Origin: Bartonella sp. AU55XJBT
GTDB lineage: Bacteria > Pseudomonadota > Alphaproteobacteria > Rhizobiales > Rhizobiaceae
Direction of reading: 5' to 3'
Length of the DNA: 64,000 bases
Assembly: GCF_028618525.1 (NCBI RefSeq)
Contig: NZ_JAQITC010000005.1
Location: forward strand, 62,001-126,000
The notes under the pieces are model-generated. The model was not told where the DNA came from. It did not search any database and worked only from the letters and a program-made list of their open reading frames with translations. Position 1 is the stretch's first letter. Each line of letters opens with the position of its first letter. The translations under genes were made by a program, and so were the position numbers. Positions 33,532 to 42,994 of this stretch are shown here, one piece after another.

Positions 33532-34311
33532 ATGAACTTTGCAAATACGAGGCAGTTATCAACTCTTTGGATTGGTGCATTTGTTGGCGCTCTTTTTTTG
33601 CATCTTGCATTGGGAGCACAGTTTTATTTTCGAAAGACTGGCGTCAGTAACGGTATGCTCTCGTCGACTGTTATGCTAACTCTTGCTCAAGAGAATGTAT
33701 ATCTGGATGCTGATAGAGATTCCTCGAATTCAGATTATGATACAGATTTATCAAATGTTAGCACAAAATCAGAATTGTTACAGCCGGATCTTGCTGAGCA
33801 AGAGCCAGAGATACTGGAAACGGTGGATGAAATTCAACCGGAAGAGCCCCAGCATACTGTAGAGAAAGATGATTTTACAGTAAATTCTTTGGAAGAATCT
33901 CTGCCGCACAAAGTAGAAGATAAAATATTTGAAAAAAAAACAAAACCAAAGACAATTGTAAAGCAGTCATCTGTAAAGGCCGTGCGTTCGGTTGCTGCCA
34001 GACAGAGCGGCAGTACCGCAGGGCTTGAAGATATGGTGTTAATGGAGTGGTTAGCAAAGGTACAGTCGCAATTAGAAAAGCAAAAAAATTATGTTGTAGG
34101 ACAGCGTACCAGCCGAGCAAAAGGAACGGTAAAATTAGAATTTAGAGTGCATGAGCGAGGGAATATTTTTTCTAGCCGTGTTGTCGTTTCTGCTGGAGAT
34201 CCAGAACTTGATCGATTGGCTATGGCAGCCCTTCAACGCGTTGGTTCTTTTCCTCCCCCTCCACCATCAAAAGTGAATAAAACGATCAGAGTATCCTTAA
34301 TATTTAGCTGA
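33532..34311 (+). CDS. tonB: TonB energy-transducing protein
   Basis: Inner-membrane-anchored protein that passes proton-motive energy, captured by ExbB/ExbD (not in this window), to HutA. One membrane helix lies at about residues 12-30 (LWIGAFVGALFLHLALGAQF), with the histidine seen in TonB anchors. A periplasmic linker follows that is acidic and lysine-rich more than proline-rich (EPEILETVDEIQPEEPQH), then the carboxyl-terminal domain with AKGTVKLEFRVHERGNIFS and DRLAMAALQRVGSFPPPP. A run of nine A falls in the lysine-rich linker. The start has GGAAGAAACG ahead. Its position beside hutA suggests dedication to haem uptake. Confidence 0.9.
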   Translation: MNFANTRQLSTLWIGAFVGALFLHLALGAQFYFRKTGVSNGMLSSTVMLTLAQENVYLDADRDSSNSDYDTDLSNVSTKSELLQPDLAEQEPEILETVDEIQPEEPQHTVEKDDFTVNSLEESLPHKVEDKIFEKKTKPKTIVKQSSVKAVRSVAARQSGSTAGLEDMVLMEWLAKVQSQLEKQKNYVVGQRTSRAKGTVKLEFRVHERGNIFSSRVVVSAGDPELDRLAMAALQRVGSFPPPPPSKVNKTIRVSLIFS

Positions 34312-34434
34312 TTTTTATGGCGAGCTCTGTTTAGATAATATGTAATATATTGATTTATAATGATAATTCATTATTTTATATTTGGAGTGAGAGCCTCGAA
34401 TAGTGTAGGACTTTCTTATTTCAACTCTATTGAT

Positions 34435-34474
34435 ACTGAATTAATCAAAATCATTTCCTTGCACGTTAAGAATG
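34435..34474 (+). repeat. Dispersed repeat copy 2
   Basis: Same family as the copies ahead of the integrase relics: GAATTAATCAAAATC and then CTTGCACGTTAAG. Here no integrase sequence follows; the slt gene begins its 3' end about 100 bases on. It is either a solo remnant of the element or a target-type sequence. Nearby, AAAATCCTCTTAAG occurs twice in tandem (about 34507-34540). Confidence 0.6.
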
Positions 34475-34570
34475 AGGCTGTATGTTGATACTCTTTTAGG
34501 AAGGAATAAAAATCCTCTTAAGTAAAAATCCTCTTAAGAATGCACGAGTATTTGGGAAGATTAAGGCATA

Positions 34571-36664
34571 TTATTTCCATCGACCAGAAAGCAGGTCGGT
34601 TTTTATATCTATTTTTCCAGTGAGTCTTGCTTTGTAGACGCCGTAATTTTCCATAACACGCATCACGTAATTCCGTGTTTCCGTATAAGGAATGCGCTCA
34701 ATCCAATCAATGACGTTATCGAGAGATTGTCCTCGAGGATCGCCATAACGTTTTATCCATTCATTGACGCGACGGGGCCCCGCATTGTAGCCAATAAGCG
34801 TTAGGATATAGGATCCATCAAAACGTTCCAATTGTTCATTGAGAAAATGGGCACCTAATGTCACATTATAACGAGTATCACTGCTAAATTTTTTATGAGA
34901 CCATGCGATTGAGTATTTTTTTGCTAATGCTTTTGCTGTTGTAGGAAGCAATTGGAGTATACCTTGTGCACCTGCTTTTGATATGGCTGTTGGATTAAAT
35001 TCGCTTTCTTGGCGTGCAATGGCATAGATAAGTGATTTTTCTTCTACAGAAATATGAGCAGAAGCTGGTATGGCGCCCAGAGGATGAGAAAGTGCGCCGA
35101 CATTTTTTCCCTGAAAGGCAGCCATTTTTCCGATTTTGAGGCTGGTATAATAATCACCATTTTTTTCTGCCATAACAGCCAGAAGAGCTAATTCACCGGG
35201 GCTTTCTATTTTTTTTCCGAGTTCTCTATAAAAAACTTTAGCAAAATCAGCATAGCCTGCTTCTTCAAGACGTTGAATTGCTTTGATAGCTTTTCGTGCA
35301 CTAAAATGTTGTCGCTCAGCGGTTGTTGGTTTGGGGAAGGAAATATTAAGCTTTTTTTGGTTGAGTCGTGCAGCGGCTAATTGTCCATAATAAGTTGCAC
35401 CGAAATGAGCGGCACGATGAAAGTAATGCTGGGCATTTTTATTTTCTCCTAGCGTTTCTGCTGTTCGTCCCATCCAGTAATATCCACGTGATGCAGAAAA
35501 AGGTAAAGAAGAGAGTTGAGGAATACGGGAAAAATGCTGCATTGCTAATTTAGGGTTATGAAGAAACCGTAGTGCGTACCACCCTGCATGAAACTCAGCA
35601 TCGACGGCTAATGCAGATGTCATACCAGTATGCATTGCAACGAGCTGATAAGCGATTTTTGGTTTGTTTAAATCGAGCATTTCTCGAGAAAGGGCGCGTT
35701 GTTCTTTCCACAATGAATGAGGATTCATAAGATGGAAGGTATCTTTTGATGTTTTCATCATAAGTGTTGCGGCAGCATCATATTGCTTTGTTCGCCGAAG
35801 ATGGCGCATTCGAGCAAACTGGAAGAGAGGATCTTTTTTCCATATTCTCTCTATAGCTTGTAATTTTTGTGTCGCTCTGGGATCATTTTTTTCAACGGCC
35901 ACAAAAGCATCAAAAAGAGATTGAGCACGGGCTAATTTTGCAATGCATGCCGCTGAATCAAAACGATGTGCATACAGCATAAACTGCATGCGTTTTAAAT
36001 GATCAATAGGTTTTAAGGCAGCGCTTGCATTTTTAAGAACAAATACTTCTTCTTTTGCATTAAGCGGTGTTTTATGCCACCATGGTGCAATAACATGTTG
36101 AGCACGGGTAATTTGTCCCGTTGCAATAAGTGCTTTAGCGAAGAGTGCCATGCCTTGTGCTGTGAGAGGGGGATGATGCGAAAATTTTTGGATGATGATA
36201 CGTGTGACATTGGTTTCGTTAAGAAAAGCACGTTCAGCATTGCGTTGCATCGTTTCTATACCGGGCCATCCTTTTAGCATATTGATTGCGTTATATATTT
36301 CAGAACTTGGTATATTATCTTGGTTTGATAGCACCAGCGCCCATGTCAGAATATCACGATCAAGGCTATGTTTTTCCATTGAATTACGCAGGTGTATTGT
36401 TTTTGCAACATTGTTGTTTGCAAGGGCATCTAGCCCAGCTTTTAGTTGCTTGAGTGTCGCAGTATTGTGCGATGTCGTGTGTCTTTGTTGAAGAGGTTCT
36501 TGAGCTTCTTGTTTTATAGCAAGGGGGGTAGGGCGTGCTGAAGGGATTGGTGCTTTCCCGTGTAAAAGAGGTGTTTGTGCATAGGCACTTGAAAATAAAA
36601 TTCTTATTGCCAGTATAAGTGCAATAAGGGTTGATACGAAAAGAGAGGTGGGAAACACACGCAT
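34571..36664 (-). CDS. slt: Soluble lytic murein transglycosylase
   Basis: Periplasmic enzyme that cleaves peptidoglycan to form anhydro-muropeptides during wall growth and recycling. A signal peptide spans about 1-29 (LIALILAIRILFSSAYAQ). A long alpha-helical superhelical region, as in Slt70, follows to about residue 530. The catalytic SLT domain then has ARQESEFNPTAISKAGAQG with catalytic Glu 553, LLPTTAK, and LIGYNAGPRRVNEWIKRYG. Length (697) is close to Slt70-type enzymes. A role in assembling envelope machines such as type IV secretion is possible in Bartonella but nothing nearby supports it. It is divergent from dapA. Confidence 0.93.
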   Translation of the reverse strand: MRVFPTSLFVSTLIALILAIRILFSSAYAQTPLLHGKAPIPSARPTPLAIKQEAQEPLQQRHTTSHNTATLKQLKAGLDALANNNVAKTIHLRNSMEKHSLDRDILTWALVLSNQDNIPSSEIYNAINMLKGWPGIETMQRNAERAFLNETNVTRIIIQKFSHHPPLTAQGMALFAKALIATGQITRAQHVIAPWWHKTPLNAKEEVFVLKNASAALKPIDHLKRMQFMLYAHRFDSAACIAKLARAQSLFDAFVAVEKNDPRATQKLQAIERIWKKDPLFQFARMRHLRRTKQYDAAATLMMKTSKDTFHLMNPHSLWKEQRALSREMLDLNKPKIAYQLVAMHTGMTSALAVDAEFHAGWYALRFLHNPKLAMQHFSRIPQLSSLPFSASRGYYWMGRTAETLGENKNAQHYFHRAAHFGATYYGQLAAARLNQKKLNISFPKPTTAERQHFSARKAIKAIQRLEEAGYADFAKVFYRELGKKIESPGELALLAVMAEKNGDYYTSLKIGKMAAFQGKNVGALSHPLGAIPASAHISVEEKSLIYAIARQESEFNPTAISKAGAQGILQLLPTTAKALAKKYSIAWSHKKFSSDTRYNVTLGAHFLNEQLERFDGSYILTLIGYNAGPRRVNEWIKRYGDPRGQSLDNVIDWIERIPYTETRNYVMRVMENYGVYKARLTGKIDIKTDLLSGRWK

Positions 36665-36914
36665 AGAAAAAAGACCTTAAGACCTTGCTTTTTGTAAAAA
36701 CTTAAGGGGTTATAGAACACAAGCATGAAAAACGCGTTAATACAAATGGCTTATTTTAACGAAATGTTCAAAATTTAAGGAGGGACATGTTCATCTTATA
36801 GAGGCTTTTTTTGAAATTCATCTTGCTTCAATGATAGAGCAAGATTATGCTCTATTTAAAATTTATAAAGGCGATTATTAAAAAAATAAAAGCGAACATT
36901 ATAGGGAGTTTATC

Positions 36915-37799
36915 ATGCTCAAGGGAGCTATAACTGCGCTTATCACACCGTTTGATCAGAAGGGTGCAATTGATGAGAAAGCGTTTTGTGATTTTGTTGA
37001 ATGGCAAATCACACAAGGGATTAACGGTGTAAGCCCTGTTGGGACAACAGGTGAATCAGCAACTTTAAGTCATGAAGAACATAAGCAAATTATAGCATTG
37101 TGTGTTGAGCAGGTCGCAAAGCGTGTTCCTGTTGTTGCTGGAGCAGGATCCAATAGCACAAGTGAGGCTATAGAGCTTGCACAATACGCACAAAAAGCTG
37201 GTGCAGATGCCGTTTTGGTTGTGACCCCCTATTATAATAGACCCAATCAGTCTGGTTTATATAAGCATTTTTCTTCCATTGCCAAAGCTGTTTCTATCCC
37301 GATTATAATTTATAATATTCCGGGTCGTTCTGTTATCGATATGGCTGTGGAAACGATGAGAGACCTTTATCGAGATTTTAACAACATCATTGGTGTTAAG
37401 GATGCAACAAGCAGAATTGAGCGCGTGAGTGAACAAGGTGAAAAGTGTGGCAAAGATTTCGTACAGCTTTCCGGTGATGACTGTACAGCATTAGGTTTTA
37501 ATGCCCATGGAGGTGTCGGATGTATTTCAGTTTCCTCCAATGTTGCTCCAAAACTTTGTGCAGAGCTTCAAGCTGCTTGTTGTCACGGGGATTATAAAAC
37601 AGCACGGGAATTAAATGATCGCCTTATGCCTCTCAATCGTGCTGTATTTATTGAACCTAGTCCAGCAGGGATTAAATATGCTGCTGCAAAATTGGGGTTT
37701 TGTGGTGAGACTGTGCGTTCTCCGATTGTTCCATTAACACAGAGCACAAAGAAGATTATTGATGCAGCCCTTAGTCATGCTGGTCTTTTAAAAGCATAA
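36915..37799 (+). CDS. dapA: 4-hydroxy-tetrahydrodipicolinate synthase
   Basis: First committed enzyme of lysine and diaminopimelate synthesis, condensing pyruvate with aspartate semialdehyde. The Schiff-base lysine is in [14 protein letters not shown] (Lys 162). The catalytic tyrosine is in IIYNIPGR (Tyr 134), and the [10 protein letters not shown] loop (residues 43-52) and [13 protein letters not shown] are intact. The 294 residues are the standard length. The ribosome binding site ATAGGGAG precedes the ATG. smpB starts 18 bases after the stop and is probably co-transcribed, an association common in alphaproteobacteria. Confidence 0.97.
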   Translation: MLKGAITALITPFDQKGAIDEKAFCDFVEWQITQGINGVSPVGTTGESATLSHEEHKQIIALCVEQVAKRVPVVAGAGSNSTSEAIELAQYAQKAGADAVLVVTPYYNRPNQSGLYKHFSSIAKAVSIPIIIYNIPGRSVIDMAVETMRDLYRDFNNIIGVKDATSRIERVSEQGEKCGKDFVQLSGDDCTALGFNAHGGVGCISVSSNVAPKLCAELQAACCHGDYKTARELNDRLMPLNRAVFIEPSPAGIKYAAAKLGFCGETVRSPIVPLTQSTKKIIDAALSHAGLLKA

Positions 37800-37817
37800 A
37801 ATGATATTGAAAAAGCC

Positions 37818-38294
37818 ATGAATAAAAAAAAGAACGCGCCGGCACGGAAAATAATTGCTGACAATCGTAAAGCACGTTTTAATTTTGAAATCCTGAATAA
37901 TCTTGAGGCGGGTCTTGTTCTTCAAGGAGCGGAAGTGAAGTCTTTACGTTCTAATCACGCTAATATTGCTGAAAGCTATGCGAGTTTTGAAAATGGAGAA
38001 TTATGGTTAGTAAACAGCTATATTCCTGAATATACGCAGGCTAATCGTTTTAATCATGAGCCGCGACGGTTGCGTAAGTTATTACTTTCAAAACGTGAGA
38101 TGGCACGTTTTTTTAATGCAACATCCCGTGAAGGAATGACACTTATTCCTCTCAAACTTTATTTTAATGAACGTGGGCGCGTTAAGTTAGAGATTGCTCT
38201 AGCCCGTGGAAAAAAACTTCATGATAAGCGTGAAACGGAAAAAAAACGTGATTGGGGACGTGAAAAAGCAAGACTTTTAAAAAGATATGGATGA
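37818..38294 (+). CDS. smpB: SsrA (tmRNA)-binding protein
   Basis: RNA-binding partner of tmRNA that rescues stalled ribosomes in trans-translation. Recognisable throughout: [67 protein letters not shown], and the basic carboxyl tail [20 protein letters not shown] that reaches into the decoding centre. The length of 158 residues is typical. The tmRNA gene ssrA is not in this window. Confidence 0.97.
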   Translation: MNKKKNAPARKIIADNRKARFNFEILNNLEAGLVLQGAEVKSLRSNHANIAESYASFENGELWLVNSYIPEYTQANRFNHEPRRLRKLLLSKREMARFFNATSREGMTLIPLKLYFNERGRVKLEIALARGKKLHDKRETEKKRDWGREKARLLKRYG

Positions 38295-38318
38295 TCGTTT
38301 TGGATATGTTTTATTGAT

Positions 38319-39008
38319 TTAGCATTGATCTAAGTATGTTTTTGCCTCTTGAAAAATTTGGTGAAACATAGCGTCTGTCAAGCGTCCAGTATTCGTATTA
38401 TAACGAGAACAGTGATAGCTGGAAAAGATGCGTAATCTACCAATGTTATTGATTGTGCCATGTCCAAAAGGATGCACTAAAACTTTTGCATTAAGAGCGC
38501 GTATGGTTGAATGGTGTGCAATGGTGCCTAAGGTAATAACGGCTTTAAGTTTGGGAAGATTTGTTAAAAGAGGCGAGAAGAAAGAGCGGCACGTGTTAAT
38601 TTCAGCACCGGTGGGTTTATTTTCTGGTGGAACACAACGAACAGAGTTAACGATTGCAGCATCAATCAGTTCAAGAGTATCATCAGCTCTTTCTTCAAAG
38701 GTTCCTCGGGCAAATCCAAATTTTTTCAAAGTAGAATAAAGTAAGTGCCCAGCATAATCACCCGTAAATGGACGTCCAGTTCGATTGGCGCCGCGTAATC
38801 CAGGAGCAAGACCAACAATGAGAAGACGCGTTGTGTCTGCTCCTTTATAGGGAAAGAAAGGGTGTACCGGTGCGTTATACCAACTTGGTTCTTTCATACG
38901 CCAGTCAGCGATAAACTGATGGAGCCTAGGGCATAAATTGCAATTTTGAGGTGGCTCTGGGCAAAGCGATGTTGATGTTAATGGGCTATTCATGGCGTTA
39001 GGCATCAA
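38319..39008 (-). CDS. Uracil-DNA glycosylase, family 5 (UdgB-like)
   Basis: Base-excision repair enzyme acting on uracil and often on hypoxanthine or deaminated cytosine derivatives. Motif 1 is VGLAPGLRGANRTGRPFTGD near residue 64, where family 5 has Ala-Pro-Gly and lacks the polar catalytic residue of families 1 and 4. The carboxyl motif SSYHCSRYNTNTGRLT carries the histidine. Cysteines in NCNLCPRL near residue 22-30 fit iron-sulfur ligands. It is convergent with smpB, 24 bases apart. With the family 4 enzyme at 18 kb, two distinct uracil glycosylases are encoded in this window. A start three codons later (MNSPL) is possible. Confidence 0.88.
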   Translation of the reverse strand: MMPNAMNSPLTSTSLCPEPPQNCNLCPRLHQFIADWRMKEPSWYNAPVHPFFPYKGADTTRLLIVGLAPGLRGANRTGRPFTGDYAGHLLYSTLKKFGFARGTFEERADDTLELIDAAIVNSVRCVPPENKPTGAEINTCRSFFSPLLTNLPKLKAVITLGTIAHHSTIRALNAKVLVHPFGHGTINNIGRLRIFSSYHCSRYNTNTGRLTDAMFHQIFQEAKTYLDQC

Positions 39009-39554
39009 TCGTTTTTATTCTTTTAAGTCTTTTATGGTGTATATGATGGATCATGTTTTGATAAAGAATCCAGAATATCAATAAACTGTTTTAGAAGAAA
39101 GTTTAGTATAAACTTATGGCTAATGATGATGTAACAAGAAGCAATCTTTCAGTCATTTATTTGATGAATAAGACTGCAATATATACGCTGTTTAAAAAAA
39201 TCTGTCTTTCATAAATATAGTATCATAAAAGTGTTCATAAGGTTGTTGTTATTAGAAAGGATTTTTAAGAGCTTATATTTCCTTTAAAAGAATAAAGACT
39301 CCAAAGAGATATTTTATCAAGAAACACTACTTTCCTTTGTTCGAATTCAATCTATTGGAATTGTTTAAAGTGCGGCTTTGATAACGAGCATGAGGAGGAC
39401 ATACATTTTTTATAAAGTTACCAAGAATTTTCTCAAATAAGTTTTTTAAGCAAAAAATATAAAAGTTTATATTGTTTTTCTTGTGTTTTATTTTGACTAT
39501 TGTATATACTCCTCATACCCGCTATTAAATTTTTTATTTGAGAGAGAGGCATAA
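39009..39554. other. Gap between UdgB-like gene and rpoZ
   Basis: 546 AT-rich bases with the promoters for the glycosylase (minus) and rpoZ (plus). No gene, terminator or RNA was recognised. TTTTGACTATTGTATATACTCC (39489-39510 region) contains hexamer-like pieces but with unsuitable spacing. Confidence 0.45.
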
Positions 39555-39953
39555 ATGGCCCGCGTAACGGTAGAAGATTGTATTGATAAAGTTGATAACC
39601 GCTTTGAATTGGTACTTTTAGCAGGTCATCGGGCGCGTCAGATTTCGCAAGGTGCGCAGATTACCGTTGATCGTGATAATGATAAAAATCCAGTTGTTGC
39701 TTTGCGTGAGATAGCAGAAGAAACGTTGTCGCCTGCTGATTTAAAAGAAGATCTTATTCATTCGCTGCAAAAGCATGTGGAAGTAGATGAACCAGAAATG
39801 GCAAGTGAATTCATTACCCATTCAAGTGAGGCTGAAAGTGTTTTTAATACATCATCTCAAGAAGAAGGAGCTTCATTTGATCAGATGTCAGAAGAAGAGC
39901 TTTTAGCAGGGATTGAAGGTTTGGTTGTTCCAGAAAAAAGTGACGACTATTAA
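39555..39953 (+). CDS. rpoZ: RNA polymerase omega subunit
   Basis: Small subunit that helps fold and assemble the beta-prime subunit and contributes to a ppGpp site in proteobacteria. The amino-terminal [20 protein letters not shown] and RARQISQGA, then [16 protein letters not shown], are the omega core (residues 1-65). The remaining acidic tail to residue 132 is variable, as usual in alphaproteobacteria. The ribosome binding site is GAGAGAGGC. It precedes rsh by 128 bases; rpoZ next to the ppGpp synthetase gene is widely conserved. Confidence 0.96.
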   Translation: MARVTVEDCIDKVDNRFELVLLAGHRARQISQGAQITVDRDNDKNPVVALREIAEETLSPADLKEDLIHSLQKHVEVDEPEMASEFITHSSEAESVFNTSSQEEGASFDQMSEEELLAGIEGLVVPEKSDDY

Positions 39954-40081
39954 TTACGGCGGTTGATATTACAGGAGTGAAGATAGCTTGCTATATAAGG
40001 AGCGGTTATTTTTCTTGTCCTTTATTGATAAGGCGTGTTCAATAAGGGTTAGAGGTGTGAAAAGATAAAGGATATGCTCGT

Positions 40082-42304
40082 ATGATGCGTCAGTGTGAGC
40101 TTGTTGGGCGTGTTCAGCGTTACAAGTCTGACGTGGATGAGGCTCTTCTAAAAAGAGCCTATGATTATGCAATGAGAAAGCATGCACATCAAAAGCGTGC
40201 TTCAGGTGATCTTTATTTTTCTCATCCTTTAGAAGTTGCTGCTATTTTAACAGATATGCGATTGGACGAGGCAACGATTGCTGTTGCTCTTTTGCATGAT
40301 ACAATTGAAGATACAAGTGCTACACGAGCAGAAATTGATCAACTTTTTGGTTCTGAAATTGGGAAGTTGGTTGAAGGGCTTACAAAGCTTAATAAGCTTG
40401 ATCTTGTATCAAAGAAAGCTGTACAGGCAGAAAATCTTCGTAAACTTCTTATTGCCATTTCTGATGATGTTCGGGTTCTTTTAGTCAAACTTGCAGACCG
40501 CCTTCATAATATGCGTACCCTTGATGTCATGCGTGATGATAAACGTCGACGAATTGCTGAGGAGACAATGGATATTTATGCGCCACTTGCGGGCCGTATG
40601 GGTATGCAGGATATGCGTGAAGAATTAGAGGATCTCTCTTTCTTTTATTTAAATCCAGAAGGTTATCGTACGATTACCAATCGACTCTCTGAATTATCAA
40701 AGCGCAATCGTGATTTGCTTTTCACAATTGAAAATGAATTGACAAAACTTTTTTTGGAAAATGGCATTAAAGCAGATGTTAAAAGCCGTCAGAAAAAATC
40801 CTATTCAGTTTTTCGCAAAATGGAAAGCAAGGCATTATCTTTTGAACAGCTATCGGATATTTTTGGATTTCGTGTGATTGTTGAATCCGTGAATGATTGT
40901 TATCGTGCTCTTGGTGTCATCCATACAACATGGCCGATGGTTCCTGGTCGTTTTAAAGATTATATCTCCATACCAAAGCAAAATGATTATCGTTCTATTC
41001 ATACAACCATTGTGGGACCTTCGAGACAACGTGTTGAGTTGCAAATTAGAACGGCTGCTATGAATGAGGTTGCTGAATATGGGGTTGCTGCCCATTCCAT
41101 ATATAAGGAGCAGGGTTCCAATTATTCGACTTCGAAGTTATCAAACGAAACGAATGCCTATGCATGGTTGCGTCAAACGATACAATCTTTATCTGATGGA
41201 GATAATCCGGAAGAGTTTTTAGAACACACAAAACTTGAGCTTTTTCAAGACCAAGTTTTTTGTTTTACACCAAAAGGTCGATTAATTGCTTTTCCTAAAG
41301 GCGCGACACCTATTGATTTTGCTTATGCTGTCCACACAGACATTGGCGATTCTTGTGTGGGCGTAAAAATCAATGGTCGTATTATGCCTTTAATGACTAA
41401 ATTAAAAAATGGTGACGAAGTTGATATTATCCGTTCACACGCTCAAATTCCGCCCGCTGCGTGGGAATTTCTTGTTGTCACAGGTAAAGCGCGTTCAGCT
41501 ATTCGACGCGCAAGCCGAGCAGCGGTGCGTAAGCAATATTCAGGCTTAGGATATCGTATCCTTGAGCGTTCATTTGAATATATGGGAAAACAATTTTCAA
41601 AAGATATTTTAAAGAAAGTTTTGCCACGTTTGGCACGAAAAGATGTAGAGGATGTCTTGGCTGCTGTTGGGCGTGGAGAGTTATTTTCCGCTGATGTGAT
41701 TAAAGCGGTTTATCCTGATTATCAAGAGCGTGTAGTACAAAAGTCATCTTTTAAGCCTGGGGAGGAAGGGTGGTTCAATATTGAAAATGCTCAAGGGATG
41801 ATTTTTAAGGTTCCAGAAAATGAAAAGGATGCAATGATAGAGGATCATCAATCTAAAGCCTTACCTATTCGAGGAACCCGTGGTGATATACCTGTCCGTT
41901 TTTCACCAGAAGGAGCAGTGCCTGGAGATCGGATTGTTGGTATTATGCAACCAGGCGCTGGGATCGTGATTTATCCAATTCAGTCTTCGGCTTTGATGGC
42001 CTACGATGATCAGCCGGAACGATGGATTGATGTCCGCTGGGATATTGATGCCCAAATGAACGAACGTTTTCCTGCGCGAATAAATATTTTGGTTGTCAAT
42101 AGTCCTGGTTCTTTAGCTGAAATTACGCAAATAATTTCTGCTAACGATGCCAATATCCAAAATTTATCTTTTATCCGAATGGCACCAGATTTTACAGAAA
42201 TGATGATTGATTTGGAAGTTTGGGATTTAAAACATTTGAATCGTATTTTTTCTCAGTTAAAAAAGGCAGATTCAGTCAGTACAGTACGGCGGGTTCATGG
42301 ATAA
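40082..42304 (+). CDS. rsh: Bifunctional (p)ppGpp synthetase/hydrolase (RSH)
   Basis: Stringent-response enzyme that makes and degrades (p)ppGpp. The hydrolase HD domain is complete (His 34, His 48, and LLHDTIEDT with His 72-Asp 73), so hydrolysis is expected. The synthetase domain follows with FGFRVIVESVNDCYRALG, GRFKDYISIPKQNDYRSIHT and ELQIRT. A TGS domain starts near residue 385 (VFCFTPKGRLIAFPKGATPIDFAYAVH) and an ACT domain closes the protein (RINILVVNSPGSLAEITQII). Full-length at 740 residues. Alphaproteobacteria usually have this single long RSH, called rsh, relA or spoT. pyrE overlaps or abuts its end. Confidence 0.96.
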   Translation: MMRQCELVGRVQRYKSDVDEALLKRAYDYAMRKHAHQKRASGDLYFSHPLEVAAILTDMRLDEATIAVALLHDTIEDTSATRAEIDQLFGSEIGKLVEGLTKLNKLDLVSKKAVQAENLRKLLIAISDDVRVLLVKLADRLHNMRTLDVMRDDKRRRIAEETMDIYAPLAGRMGMQDMREELEDLSFFYLNPEGYRTITNRLSELSKRNRDLLFTIENELTKLFLENGIKADVKSRQKKSYSVFRKMESKALSFEQLSDIFGFRVIVESVNDCYRALGVIHTTWPMVPGRFKDYISIPKQNDYRSIHTTIVGPSRQRVELQIRTAAMNEVAEYGVAAHSIYKEQGSNYSTSKLSNETNAYAWLRQTIQSLSDGDNPEEFLEHTKLELFQDQVFCFTPKGRLIAFPKGATPIDFAYAVHTDIGDSCVGVKINGRIMPLMTKLKNGDEVDIIRSHAQIPPAAWEFLVVTGKARSAIRRASRAAVRKQYSGLGYRILERSFEYMGKQFSKDILKKVLPRLARKDVEDVLAAVGRGELFSADVIKAVYPDYQERVVQKSSFKPGEEGWFNIENAQGMIFKVPENEKDAMIEDHQSKALPIRGTRGDIPVRFSPEGAVPGDRIVGIMQPGAGIVIYPIQSSALMAYDDQPERWIDVRWDIDAQMNERFPARINILVVNSPGSLAEITQIISANDANIQNLSFIRMAPDFTEMMIDLEVWDLKHLNRIFSQLKKADSVSTVRRVHG

Positions 42305-42320
42305 CAAGGAAGATTTTGCA

Positions 42321-42899
42321 ATGAATACACAAGATGTCATTGATATTTTTAAACAAGCAGATGCTATTCTAGAAGGGCATTTTATTTTAACATCGGGACG
42401 CCATAGTGCAACTTATATGCAAAAGGCAAAAGTGTTTATGCATGCTGACTTGACGGAAAAGCTCTGTCGTGGATTGGCTGAAAAAATCAAAGAATCTATC
42501 AAGAAACAAATTGATTATGTTGTTGGTCCCGCAATTGGTGGTCTTATTCCTTCCTATGAGACTTCACGTCACCTTGGTGTTCCTTCTCTTTGGGTAGAGC
42601 GTGTCAATGGTGTCTTTGAATTGCGTCGTTTTGAAATCAAGAAGGGTGCGCGGGTTGTTATTATTGAAGATATTGTGACAACGGGTCTTTCTATTCGTGA
42701 GACCGTTGAGGCGTTGACGGCAGCAGGAGCAGAGGTCTTGGCAAGTGCCTGTATCCTCGATCGTTCTGGTGGTAAGGTTGATGTTGGTGTTCCGTTGATC
42801 GCGCTAGCTGAATACGAGATCGCTTCTTATACGAGTGATGCACTTCCTGCAGATCTTTCTGCTCTTCCAGCGATTAAACCAGGCAGTCGAAATATTTAA
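42321..42899 (+). CDS. pyrE: Orotate phosphoribosyltransferase
   Basis: Transfers phosphoribose from PRPP to orotate, the fifth step of pyrimidine synthesis. The PRPP-binding signature VVIIEDIVTTGLSIRETVEAL is clear, with FILTSGRHSATYMQKAK near the start and DYVVGPAIGGLIPSYETSRHLG in the middle. The ATG chosen has AAGGAAG nine bases upstream and gives 192 residues; an earlier ATG at 42297 would overlap rsh by 8 bases and lacks a good ribosome site. It follows rsh on the same strand in the conserved rhizobial order. Confidence 0.95.
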   Translation: MNTQDVIDIFKQADAILEGHFILTSGRHSATYMQKAKVFMHADLTEKLCRGLAEKIKESIKKQIDYVVGPAIGGLIPSYETSRHLGVPSLWVERVNGVFELRRFEIKKGARVVIIEDIVTTGLSIRETVEALTAAGAEVLASACILDRSGGKVDVGVPLIALAEYEIASYTSDALPADLSALPAIKPGSRNI

Positions 42900-42994
42900 T
42901 TATCTTTCTATTTTTTTTTTATGCAAAAACTAAAAAAGATTAATTTGGATGATATAGATTATTTTATCATTAAAAGATGTATATTGAGAGTCAT

